Of a stretch of 64,000 bases of DNA, positions 45,778-57,200 are shown in pieces. The DNA is from Cavenderia fasciculata. Taxonomy: Eukaryota; Evosea; Eumycetozoa; Acytosteliales; Cavenderiaceae. The stretch spans positions 1 through 64,000 of the forward strand of contig NW_004457639.1 of the NCBI RefSeq assembly GCF_000203815.1, given 5' to 3'. The notes under the pieces were generated by a model. That model had not been told where the DNA came from, made no database searches, and was given only the letters and a program-made list of their open reading frames with translations. The translations under genes and the position numbers were made by a program. Each line of letters starts with the position of its first letter. Positions within the stretch are counted from its first letter, which is position 1.

Positions 45778-46487
45778 ATGTTTAGATTTATTTTAATAGT
45801 TGCATTGTTGTTGGTTATTACGGTTGCTGTACAATCACAAAATGCAAATAAAGCATTTGTAAAGATTACTTATATGTCAACCAACTGTACAAATGGCAGT
45901 GAATCGTATAGTCACTATACTATTATTGGTGAATGTGTTCGTGGTTCAATTGTATGTATATCAATGATGATGATGATGATTGATAGATTGACACATGTGT
46001 TTCTGATCAATTCTTTATTCATAAATAGTATAATTATGATGAAAGTTCACAAGAGGTTGTAGCTCAACCTTATAGATTTGCAGATTGCACTGGTGACAAG
46101 TTCAGACCATATACTTATTCATTAAACAAGTGTTTGGAAGTTGGTGGAACACAGCCAGATCAAGGCTACATGGTCAGCGTTGGCACTGGATACTCAATTC
46201 CAGATAACTCTTATGTTTGGGTTGGATACACCAGTGGTCAATGCAACGATTGGAAGGATTCTGTCGTTGAACTTAGATACAGACTCTTGGGTGCCTGTCA
46301 ACCCACGTCAAGTGGTTCTAGCAAATTTGACTGTAACACTACTACATTGTCTGATTACGGTTATCCATCATATGATTTCCATTGTTCTGGTACAGCAGAC
46401 AAACCATGGACTGTCCCATTTGAATCTTTAAATTATTGTGGCACCAATGGTATCAATGAATATAACTTTTGTGTTAAAGAAAATTAA
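45778..46487 (+). CDS. Secreted Cys-rich protein, dictyostelid-type, unrecognised
   Basis: Two exons, 45778-45951 and 46029-46487, joined in phase 0; 210 residues. MFRFILIVALLLVITVAVQSQ is a signal peptide. The mature part has about 11 cysteines, several aromatic-rich strands (VWVGYTSGQCNDW, YDFHCSGTADKPW, LNYCGTNGINEYNFC) and two or three N-glycosylation sites. The layout suggests a disulphide-stabilised extracellular protein. No enzyme motif is seen, and the family was not identified. A TATA repeat lies upstream at 45750-45762. Confidence 0.8.
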
Positions 46488-46637
46488 CAACAAAACGATA
46501 AACATTAATAATTAATTAATAAATAAATTATTCTTTTAAATTTCTAAAACAACAATAATGAAGATACATTTTTATTTTTTCAAGTTTGTTTATCTTTTTT
46601 TTCTTTTCATTATCTCATACAGACTGTATTTATTTAT

Positions 46638-48683
46638 ATGACTACAATAAAGAAGGATGAAAAGGAATCCTTATTATTTCAATCTATATTTAAACATTCA
46701 TACCTAAGAAGAAGAATATTTGATTATTGCAAGAGTTTGTCAAATGACACTGCCAACACTAGATTTCATGTTAAAGTAAATGATCATGGTAGAAGAGTAA
46801 AGTCAGAGTCTGTTCAAAGATCTCATTTACTATACAATCAAATTGGATCGTATTGGGCGTTAAATGTAGAAAGACCTTTTAATTACAAGATGGATACCTT
46901 TCGATATGCTGAAAGATGTAAATACGATGATTACATTTACATGTATCATTGTATCGTGGACAAGCATTTTGGAATCATAAAGGATCGTTTAAAGAACAAA
47001 AGAAAACTCCATGTCGACGATATATCGATAGTAGAGTACATTAAAAGCAATCATAATGACATGGAGTTGTTTGATCTTGTGTACTCTCAGTATCACAAGT
47101 TGTTTGACAATGCAACCGTATTTTCATTGGCATGTTCAAATGGTAATATGTACATTATAGAACGTCTCTTTTACAAAGGAATGGATGGAAAAGGATTGTT
47201 AGGGACATCTGCCCAAGCAGGTCATTTTCAAGTACTGGATTATTTGGTTGAGAATGGTTTCTCTACAGAGGTCGATAATATTGATGAATTTGTATACCAT
47301 ACTCTTTGTCATCCAACAGGACTTTATCAATATTGTTTGGAGACTTTGAAAATACCCAATATAGACACTGTCAAATTGTTACCAAAAGATGATAAAATAT
47401 GGAAATGTTCAAACGTTGACTTGATATCAAAGTTTTTCCCAATCAGTACTGATCAAGGTTGGTTTAAAAAGTATATCAGTACTGATCTATCATTACATAA
47501 TCCCCCGAGTCAAAGAAAAGCTTTTCTATTGGATATTGCCAAAAGACAAACATTGGTTCAAATTGATGAACAATCAATAGTGGATCATCTTTCAAATGAA
47601 TATGGTTTTAGTAGTGGAAATATGGTTCATTCAGATTTGATAGATACTGCCTATTCATATCAAATTATTAAACAATTGGATCAATTACATCTTTTATATC
47701 AACCAATTGTCCAAACCAATTTAATTCAAACCTTTTTAAAATTGACAAAACAACAAGATGATGTTGTTTTAAATGCAATCAGATTTTTGTATAGTATATT
47801 CGAAAAATCATTGGTTTTAAAGACTGTTTCTACAAGATCAAATTGTAAGATCGAACAACTTGAATATGCAATCAAGATTTATCAGTCTATGGAGGTTGAT
47901 CAGAATTCAGTTTGGAAAGAGTTTGATAGTGTAACTATTGGACTTTGCATATTGGCTGGTGGACAGGTGATGACTATTGCTCGATACATTAAATCCATCA
48001 TACCAGATATACAAAGTCTACAGAAAACAAGGAGTCTTGGCAATTGGATGTTTCATTCAATGACTGTTGAACAATTCAAATTTTTCATTGAAATTGACTC
48101 TTATCAATTGGATCTAATGTATATGACACTTGAAAATTCCAATCCAATCTTGATGGCCTATTACTATGAAATGTTGGAAAAATCTACACTTCAAGGTGGT
48201 GTGGTGCCTTCATTACCAACAGATCGAGCAATCTTTAATGCAATCGAAACCAACAACTTTAAAATGATTGAAAAGTTCTTGCGCATGGCTCTATTAATGG
48301 ATGGCAATTTTAATGCCATTTTGGATTGCTCTGTGATGCTTGGAACTATTGAAATGACACAATATCTAATTAGACAAGGTCTAACTTTTATTGGAAAAGA
48401 AATGCCATGGAGGTTTTGTGGTGAAACTGGTAGCATCTCATTATTTAACCTATTGGTAGAAAACTCTCTTGACCAACATTGTGATAAATCACTTTACTTT
48501 GCTCTTTGTCATTATAGAAAGGATCTAGTCAATCATATCATCTCTTCATCTAGTTCATTGGATTTTATTAATATTCAAAAAGCAAAGTCATACGATATAC
48601 ATGGAATTTTAATTAATAATAGTAGATTTATAAATTATCTAGAAAAACTAATTCAAAATGAAGATGAAGATTTGTTTCAATAA
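46638..48683 (+). CDS. Ankyrin-like repeat protein of a dictyostelid family
   Basis: Single exon, 681 residues. The N-terminus LLFQSIFKHSYLRRRIFDYC is of the F-box-like type that opens many dictyostelid-specific paralogues. It is followed by irregular ankyrin-like helical pairs, for example VFSLACSNGNMYIIERLFYKG, SAQAGHFQVLDYLVENGF, AIETNNFKMIEKFL, SVMLGTIEMTQYLIRQG and ALCHYRKDLVNHII. There is no signal peptide or membrane segment and little Asn repeat. A substrate-binding scaffold is the likely role (inference). Confidence 0.75.
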   Translation: MTTIKKDEKESLLFQSIFKHSYLRRRIFDYCKSLSNDTANTRFHVKVNDHGRRVKSESVQRSHLLYNQIGSYWALNVERPFNYKMDTFRYAERCKYDDYIYMYHCIVDKHFGIIKDRLKNKRKLHVDDISIVEYIKSNHNDMELFDLVYSQYHKLFDNATVFSLACSNGNMYIIERLFYKGMDGKGLLGTSAQAGHFQVLDYLVENGFSTEVDNIDEFVYHTLCHPTGLYQYCLETLKIPNIDTVKLLPKDDKIWKCSNVDLISKFFPISTDQGWFKKYISTDLSLHNPPSQRKAFLLDIAKRQTLVQIDEQSIVDHLSNEYGFSSGNMVHSDLIDTAYSYQIIKQLDQLHLLYQPIVQTNLIQTFLKLTKQQDDVVLNAIRFLYSIFEKSLVLKTVSTRSNCKIEQLEYAIKIYQSMEVDQNSVWKEFDSVTIGLCILAGGQVMTIARYIKSIIPDIQSLQKTRSLGNWMFHSMTVEQFKFFIEIDSYQLDLMYMTLENSNPILMAYYYEMLEKSTLQGGVVPSLPTDRAIFNAIETNNFKMIEKFLRMALLMDGNFNAILDCSVMLGTIEMTQYLIRQGLTFIGKEMPWRFCGETGSISLFNLLVENSLDQHCDKSLYFALCHYRKDLVNHIISSSSSLDFINIQKAKSYDIHGILINNSRFINYLEKLIQNEDEDLFQ

Positions 48684-48797
48684 TAGTCAAATAAATATTT
48701 CTATTTCTATTATTTGTTGTTTGTTTGTTTTGAGGTCTAATTCCAAAAAAAAAGTGGATTGTGATTTGTTGTATTATTGAATGATTTATTGAATTGA

Positions 48798-49694
48798 TTA
48801 CAAGAGTTTGGGGAATTGACGATTTGCGATATATCCTCCACGAAGTGATTGTTTTACATTGGCTTCAAAGTTCTTACGATTATCCATCATCAATTGTGCA
48901 GCCTCTGTAAAATTATTAAAAGATATAAATATAAGTAAATGGTAAAAGTATACTTTTTTGTTTTTGTTGTTTTTAGACATACCAATATTTAATGGATCTT
49001 CTGGATTTGGTTCTAAAAATAGTGTCATCATACCAAAGATAACAGTTCCAATGTTGAGTACTGGCATCCAATCTTGTCTCAAAATATTCAAACAAACGTG
49101 ACCTTGAAGATCAATGTTTGGATGGTAAACCAAGGTATCACAGTGAACCTTTGGTGGATCGTATGGGTAAGTATTTGGAATATTAATTGAAAATTTGAAT
49201 GTAGCTCCTTGGTAGAGACCATCACTTGGAATAATATCTAATTGGAAGTTGAGGATATCATCTGAATCTTTAAAGTGAACTTTACATCCTATTGGGAGTT
49301 CCATTTCATCAATATCTAAAATAAAATAATAAATAAAAACAAAAAAAAAAAAAGGGAATAAGTTTAAACTAAACTAAACCAAGTTGTGTTTCCTTCTTCT
49401 TCTTCTTCTTTTGTTACCTTTTTGAGCTCTCAATTCGGCAGGGTTAGCTCTCTTGTTTGATGAAGCTTCAGATGATTGTTTTGATTTAAGAGAGAAATAG
49501 CTTTCTTTAGACTTTTGCTTTCTGATTTCCTTGAGATCGTTTGAGTTTTGTCTCTTTACTTCAGTTGGTTCGGTGGTGTTTGAAGCTGCTGTAGTAGTAG
49601 TAGCTGGAGCATCAGTACCATTGGTGGTATTGGAAGCGGCTGCTGCTGCGGCTGCTTGTTGTTGCTTCTTTTGAAGCTCCTTTAATCTAAACAT
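48798..49694 (-). CDS. ubc12: NEDD8-conjugating enzyme Ubc12 (E2)
   Basis: Three exons: 49694-49418, 49315-48983 and 48904-48798; 238 residues, against 183 in human UBE2M. It accepts NEDD8 from its E1 and passes it to cullins. The start MFRLKELQKKQQQ resembles the E1-docking N-terminal peptide of Ubc12. An Ala/Thr/Asn-rich insert and a Lys/Ser segment (about 14-75) lengthen the linker. The UBC fold follows from AELRAQKDIDEMELP, with YPYDPPKVHCDTLVYHPNIDL, the catalytic Cys at about 167 in HVCLNILRQDW, LFLEPNPEDPLN and the C-terminal LRGGYI typical of Ubc12. Confidence 0.93.
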
Positions 49695-49863
49695 TCTATT
49701 ATTTTTATTATCTCTCTCTTACTTCCTTATATATTATATGTACACTTGTAATATTCTAAGTAGTAGGTAGAAGAAAAAGAAGAAGAAGAAGAAGAAGAAA
49801 GAAAAAGTTAGAAGATATTTTAAAAAGACGACAAAAGAGAGGAAGTAAATGAAAGTCTCTTCT

Positions 49864-49905
<42 letters not shown>

Positions 49906-51321
49906 CTCTATACCTTTTCTTTTTTGTGAATAATACAACAAATTATATGTATATAATAAATCTATCTTTAAAAGAGATAATAAAAAAAACAAAGAAAAGA
50001 CAAGATTAAATTGAGCAAAGCTTGAATGAGAAAAAAATTTTAAAAAAAAATTCCAAAAAATTATAATATTGTTTTTTTGATCAAAACTTCAAGATTCAAC
50101 AAGAATAGAATAGAATAGAGTCTGGACTTGAGACTCTATCATCTTTTTAAGAATCTGTATAAAATCATTGGAAAAATTTAAATATAAAATAAAATAAAAT
50201 ATAAAAATAATAATAATTTTTATCTATTTTTAGATATCCAATTATCATTGTGATGATTCCCAACAACCAAGTGTATTAGACACTACAAAATTTTGGGTAC
50301 CAATAATAATAATAATAAATTTAAATTCAATTATTCGTTTGTTTGTTTGTTTGCGATAACTGTGTGGGAATAGGCAGTGACGGATAGGAAGAGGGGGGGT
50401 GGTGGTGGTAGTTTTGTAATAAAACCAAGATTTATCGTGAGGAGGAGGAGGAGGAAAACGTGGTTGTTTGAATAATTATTATTATTATTCCAGTCTATGT
50501 TATATTAAATTTTTTGTCAGTTCATTGTTTTTGTTTTCCCTATACTATATACTATCTTTTTTAGAAACTGCCAAATTTACCTATAGAGTAGTAGTAGTAG
50601 AAGTAGAAGTAATAGAGAGATAGTAGTATATTTACAGCTACGAAAAGTAAAAAGAAGAAGCTAAACAGTGTCAGTTAATAATAATATTATTATGTATGTG
50701 TCAACAAATAAATAAATTTGAATTGACAAGCTATCAATCATTAGTTTAGTTTGTTGATGCTTGCCCATCAACCTCATTTATATTGTGACAAGATAAAGAT
50801 AGATATCGAGCTCTGTACACTTCACCAACCATTATCAGAAAAAATAACATTTTTGATTTTTTTTTTTTTTGCTTGATTTTTACAACTGTATCCCTGTTTG
50901 TAAATCAGGCTTGCCATTATTAAACTTCGATTCCATCCATTCATTCCTCCTATATACGATAGTTCATATTATATACAACACATAATCATAACAACAACAA
51001 CAACAATCACAAAAAGTAAAGATCATAACAGACAGAGCGCGAAAGAAGAGGAAAAGGGAGATTGAAGGAAACATCAGCTACAACAACAACAACAACTACT
51101 ATATGCATGCACTATAGGAGTTGTTATCTTTTTTGTTACATCTTGTTTATTCTATAGATCACATTATATTATCTAAATATACTAATACAATCATTTATCT
51201 TATATGTTATAGGGAACAAATATAGGGAGAGAAGGGAATCTGAAGAATATAGAGAGAGAGAAGAGATAGAGAGAGAAACTAAAAAAAAAAAAAGGAGTGC
51301 AGCATCTAGTTTGATAATTCA
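49695..51321. other. 1.6 kb divergent intergenic region
   Basis: No gene was recognised. It contains GAA/AGA and (CT)n tracts at about 49776-49904, a G-rich box near 50392-50410 (GGGGGGGTGGTGGTGG), GTAGTA repeats, CAA repeats at about 50993-51010 and 51081-51095, and T/A-rich tracts. It should hold the promoters of ubc12 and the WIP-like gene, the latter perhaps with an intron in its 5' UTR. Confidence 0.45.
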
Positions 51322-52295
51322 ATGAGTAGATCAATGCAACCACAAGAAAATGGTAATAATTTTAGACTTAAATATAGTGAACTATACACATAAAGTAGTA
51401 TAATAATTATACATACTAACCTTTTTTTCATTCCCTAAAACTTGGATCATCAACAAACAACAAACAAACAACAAACAACAACTTTCTTTCGAATACTATT
51501 ATTACTTGGTACATAAACATTTATAATGGAATTTAAATTATGGATTGATTTATTATATTATGTATAGATTTATACGATGGTTCTGAAAGATGGAGCTTTC
51601 ATTCGATAGAAGAGTTACCATCACCACCAGTATTCAAAAGAACACATAAAGTATACCCAAGTGGAAGAAACACGGGTACGACGATAAAGGTGGCAGCAGT
51701 GGCCAAGCCAGCAGCCGCTGCTCCACAGCCACCACGTCCAACATCAATGGCTCCACAACCACCACGTCCAACTTCGATGGCTCCACAACACCCACCCCAA
51801 CAACCACCACGACCAACATCTGTGGCACCACAACAACCACCACCACGCCCAGGAGGTCCACCACAACCACCTCCAGGCACAACACGTCCACCACCCCCTC
51901 CAGGAGGTCCTGGCAAAATGCCACCCCGTCCACCTCCTTCGGGCGGCCCACCACCAACTCCGGGCGGTCCACCACCCATCCCAACAGGCAATCGTCCTCC
52001 ACCTCCTCCAGGTGGTGCTCGTCCACCTCCACCACCCGGCGGCGCTCGTCCACCCCCTCCTCCAGGCGGTGCTCGTCCACCTCCCCCCAACATGAATGGT
52101 GGTGGCGGTGGTGGTCCCGGTGCCCCACCCAAGCCAGTCAGACCACCCGTCCCTGGCGGTCCCCCACCAACACCTGGTGGCCCACCCGGAGCCAAGATTC
52201 CACCACGTCCAAACAGTATGGTTCCAAATGGAACTGGTGTAGCTCCACCACCACCAAAACCAGGACGTCCAACACCACCTTTACCACCTCGTTAA
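51322..52295 (+). CDS. WIP/verprolin-like WASP-interacting protein
   Basis: Two exons, 51322-51352 and 51568-52295; 252 residues. WIP proteins bind and stabilise WASP and steer Arp2/3-driven actin assembly. Residues about 17-44, RWSFHSIEELPSPPVFKR followed by THKVYPSGR, match the WASP-binding segment of mammalian WIP (FHPISDLPPPEPY ... KSYPSK). The rest is nearly pure Pro-rich sequence (PPRPTS, PPPPGGARPP repeats), suitable for profilin and SH3 binding. In mammalian WIP this segment is C-terminal, whereas here it is at the N-terminus, and no clear WH2 (KLKK-type) motif is visible. The Pro-rich body is markedly GC-rich for the window. Confidence 0.82.
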
Positions 52296-53973
52296 CAATC
52301 ACAATAGCGACGATAAAACATACAACAACAAAAAGGGTACTAAATTTATTTTTTCACATAATGGGACAACAACAACTACATCATCATCATCATCAAAATC
52401 ATCAAATCAATCAGCAATCAAAAATATAACAGAAAATAATAATAATAATATAACTTAATAATTTTAATTAAAAAATGTACACTAGTATAAATATAAACAT
52501 AAAAAATAATAACAGCAGAAGAATATGAAAAAAATAATTGGATTGGAGATAATACAAACAACATCAATAACAAACATAATCATCATTAAATTCTTGGTGT
52601 ACACTGGAAGTGGTAGGAATCAATCAATCAATTCACAATCATTCACACTCAAATCATCCAAAATAATCATCGATCGATCAAAATCAAATAGCAAGGAAAC
52701 ATTTGCGTCGACCCTTCTTTTTTCTTTTGTCATCATCCTAATTTCTTTTTTTTTTTTCCAATCACAATAATTTATTTATAATGTTAAACCCGACTAATAA
52801 TAATAACCAACAACCAAAAAAAAAAAAAGAAATAAAATAAAATCAAAAAAATTTAATATATATTTTTGTTATTATTATTGATGAATTATTTTATTTATAT
52901 ATATAGAACTCTATCTATTGGTATAGGAATCGGGAAATTTCCATTCAATGGATTGGGTGACCCCACGATTTTCATTATTCAAAAAAAAACCTGTTCGCTC
53001 AAAAGCAACAGCAGAAAAAACCAATTAAAAATAAAACTTACATTCGCAAACCCTCAGTACCACATTTTATTCGCGAGCAATCAAAAAGAGAGAGAGAAAA
53101 GAATATAAAAAGAATAATAATAATAATATCTATCGATACGATATATAGTAGTAGTTAGTTTGTCAAGATAATATAATAATAATAATAATATTCAAGGCGA
53201 TTGTCAAATATCGCGCGAGAGAGAGAATAACATCTGACATCTGACGTAGCAATAGCAACATATTGTTCAACAATCAATCTCGTCGGAATCATTGATAAAA
53301 GAGTAATAGACATTGTCAATTGTCTATTTCAATGATTTAGATTGTTCATTCATCATTCAACTATATATAAACAATCAAATATCATCAGTATCAACAGTTT
53401 AGATAGATAAAAGATCTTTTCACAACAACAACAACAACAACAACAACTCCTTTGCTCTCTTTTACAACTTTCAATTTCAAATTACCACCCACACAATAAT
53501 AATATATCAAAGACTATAGTGTCAGGATCAATGATTGTGATATATTATACAAGACACTATAGTCCACTTTAATTTAAAAATATCAAAAAGACAAAGAAAC
53601 AACAACAACAACAGAACAACAAAAAACACGATTGTATTATTTAAAAATAGTAGAGTTATTGGGAAAGAAAGAGTTTCTAAAGCCAATCATTCATTCATCG
53701 CACACATATATATACATACATCAATCAATTAAACCCGCCTTACCTTTCTTCCTATTATTGTAAGTAAAGTTATTTTTGTTTGCAATCAAGCAATCTCCTT
53801 CCCCCCCCCTTTTTTTGTTAAAAAAAGACTGTTCTTTGTTTAATAAATCCCCAATTTCATATTCATTTCATTTCACTTCTCGATTTATCTATCTATCTTT
53901 TTTCCACCAATACAAGTATACTAATCTAAAGGTCAATTTCAGATAGATAGAGAAATTAGATTAGATTAGAGAA
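52296..53973. other. 1.7 kb intergenic region
   Basis: AT-rich 3' flank of the WIP-like gene, then a promoter-like region with AAT, CAA and GATA microrepeats. A tandem ACATCTG at 53228-53244 and CGCGCGAGAGAGAGAG at about 53210-53225 are the only less AT-rich spots. Short open frames at 52525-52770 and 52866-53108 have no coding character. Confidence 0.45.
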
Positions 53974-56734
53974 ATGAGAGAAAAGAGTAAACCTCACAGA
54001 AGTATCAGTGAAAAGAAGGATACTTTATCATCTGATTCTTCTTGTAGCAGTAGTAGTGGTAATAGCAACAACAACAACAACAATAACAATAGTAGTAGTA
54101 GTAGTAATAGTAGTAATGTAGCCACCACCACCAATAATAATACTACTATTAATAGTATAGTAACTGCACCAACTGTCAACATTGGAATCTTTAATAGTGC
54201 AAGTGCAACAGCATCGGCGACAACTACCACCAGTCTAACTATTACAACCAACTCTTCTGGAGCATCGACAATAGGTGATGTTGGTAGTAGCGATGTGGAA
54301 ACCACCACGGCAGCAGGTACAATGGTTATTGACTCTATCACCTCTACCAATGTTGATCCCAAACCCGATATCTATTTCCAACAATTGATCATTCAACAAC
54401 AGACTAAACATTCAAAAAAGAGAGGTGGCAATCATAACAATAATAATAATAATAACAATAATAATAATGATCATCATTCAATCTCAAAGAATAGTACAAG
54501 AAGATATACTCAATCACTAAAGGAACAAGGCACCGACAAGAGTGGAAATGAAATGAGTGATGCTCATCACAGCGAAATCGATGAATCTGAAAATGATTTT
54601 AACAAGAGTCTAGGTGAAGAATCCATGAATGAAGATGAGTCTAGCAGTTCAAATCATACAGGTCGTCGTAATTCAAAGAAATCATCTTCTCATCCAACCG
54701 ATGAAGAAGGTGATAAATCTGAAGATAATGATAAATCTGAAGAACAATCACTTAGTTCAGTTCAAAGTATGTAATAGAATGAAAAAAAGGGAAATCATTG
54801 ACTAGATATATATTGACATTGATTGTTTTCTTTTTCTTTTTCTTTTCATTTATAGAATATATATTAAGAGCATTAAGAGCACATAATGGTGAAGCTCATT
54901 TATCAGCAATTCAATCATTTTTATCAGATGTATGTAAAAGTATTGAAGAGTTTGTTTGGATCTTTTTATTAACCTTCCTCCTTTCCTTTTTCTATTTTAG
55001 AAATGGAAGAAATTAAGAAAAAGAGATGGATCAAAATATACATATGATCACAAGAGAGTGATAGCGGCATCATTATCAAATGCATCACCTGTTAATCCAT
55101 TGTTTTTAAGATGTCCAGAGAGGGATGGATGGTGGTTGATTGGACCAAGAGGAAAGACAATCGAACTACCATCGGAAGAGACAGATGATGAAAAATCAGA
55201 TGGCAACAAGACCGATGGAGAGGGAGGTCCAACTGGAGGAGATAGTGACACCTTGAAAGAGGAAAAAGAAGACGCTGATGGAGACAAGACAATGACAGAT
55301 TCATCATCTACATCTTCATTATCTCCAACCACCACCTCTGCTACCATTAATAGTGAAGAGGTAAAAAAGGAAAAAGAAAAAGAAAAAGAAAAGACGGAAA
55401 CTCTATCATCTGCTACATCTACTTCTCCCAGTACTTCTACTACTACGACTACGACTACAACTACCACAACCAATGGTAATGGTGACCAACCAATGTCACT
55501 AAAGTTACAAATTCAACCTCTAAGTAGAAAAAAGAGAGGTTCTACATCGGCAACCTCACCAATGAAACCAGCTGGCGCCCCATCTAAAAGCAATAACAAC
55601 AATACTACTACTACTACTACTAACTCGAGCACAATGGTGGATAATAATAATGATACAGTTTCACCACCTATAAAGGAAGAACAATCTGTTGAATCAAATG
55701 AAGTAAACAATGGATCTGCTGCTGCTGCTGCCGCCGCTTCAACCACTACCACCACGGTGACAACACCCACTTCCAATGACACTAAACCAACGACAACGTC
55801 ACCACCTTCAACTACAGCATCGGCACATACACCAATAAGCTTGAGAAGAAAGATAAAGAAGCGTAAAGCTGAAGATGAATCACCAACCAACAGCGAGACT
55901 AGTGAAAAGACTGAATCAACCACGCCACCAATCACCTCTTCACCAACGACATCGCCACCAATTGTATCGACACAACCACCAACGACACCCACCAGAGGAC
56001 GAAAATCAAAGGCAGCCATTCAAGCCGCCGCCACTGTACAGCCAGAAGAAACAACCTCCACCACAACAACAACAACAACAAGTCCACCCTCAAATGGAAG
56101 AGGTGGTAGAAAAAGAGCACCTGTGAAACGATTCAAGCTTCAAAACGATGGAGACGAAATTGACAATGAATCAAACGATGAAAATTCCGATGCACAATCA
56201 GACAATGATGATAACGATGATTCCTCTTCAGAGGAAAATGGTGGCCTACCAGATGATAGTCCTTCCCATATTCTTGATGTTGCCGCTTTGGCTCTACTTG
56301 AAAATGGTGGATCTTGCACTTTTAAAAGTATTGTAAATTATATTAAAGAAGTAAGTAAAAAAATAGAAGAAAAATGGAAAAAAGGAATCAAAATTTATAC
56401 TTATACTTTTTTTTTTTTTACTCTTTAGTTTTTAATTACATTACATTGTACAATCAATCAAAATGAGAAATTATTAAAACTTAAAGCATCAAAAGAATTA
56501 CCACCTTTGGATGAAACTAGTTTAAAGTCAACCCTTGAAAAAGGTTTAACCGATTTCCCAACACGCTTTCAAAAAGATTCTAAAATACCAGATACATGGC
56601 TACTTGTAAAATCAGCAAAGAACATGCACTCTATGAGATCATCAGCCAGAACGCTTTCTCCTCCTTTCCAACCTGCTCTAGGTAGAAAACCGCGGTCAAA
56701 AAACCCACCAAGAACTGCATCAAATAAGAAATAA
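53974..56734 (+). CDS. Low-complexity nuclear protein with winged-helix-like domain
   Basis: Four exons: 53974-54766, 54856-54929, 55001-56350 and 56429-56734; 840 residues. Residues 265-330 form an ordered island built across two splices: KYILRALRAHNGEAHLSAIQ, FLSDKWKKLRKRDGSKY, DHKRVIAASLSNAS and RDGWWLIG. This helix-helix-helix-wing pattern resembles a winged helix. A second ordered part lies at about 725-800 (ILDVAALALLENGGSCTFKS, FLITLHCTINQNEKLLKLK, DFPTRFQKDSKIPDTWLLVK), also like a small winged helix. The rest is Ser/Thr/Asn and acidic repeats with nuclear-localisation-like KKRKAE and RKRAPVKRFK. A chromatin-linked role is likely; the family was not identified. Confidence 0.75.
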
Positions 56735-57200
56735 TAATAGTAATAATAATCAAATGATGGCACGACACGGAATAATAATTTTCACATAGAATTCAAATGT
56801 TAATCCAAAACAAAATAATAATAATATAAAAAAAAAAAAAAAAAAAAAACTAATCAAAATATATAAAAATCATAGGACTATTGTAAAAAAAAAGAAAAGA
56901 AAAAAAAAAAAAGGAAAAAAATAGGCAAAACAAACAAGACGCAAAATAACCAACCAACCAACCAAACAACAACAACAAGAACAACCAAAACAAACATCAA
57001 TAACAAATAATAATAATAATTATTATTTTAATATTTTCCTTTTTTAAAAAAAAGAAATCCCTACCTCCTCCCCCTATAAAAAACAACTATATTACTATGT
57101 GTACAGATTCCAAAGAAATAAATAATAAAAAAAAAAAACAAAACATAATTTAAATTAATTCCAAAAGAAATATAATAATGAGATTGTGATTTATTTTATT
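56735..57200. other. Convergent intergenic region
   Basis: Poly-A-rich and CAACC-repeat 3' flanks of two convergent genes. No other feature seen. Confidence 0.45.

Noticed and set aside
52525..53108. Two short plus-strand frames downstream of the WIP-like gene
   Set aside because: Lack codon bias, motifs and splice partners.
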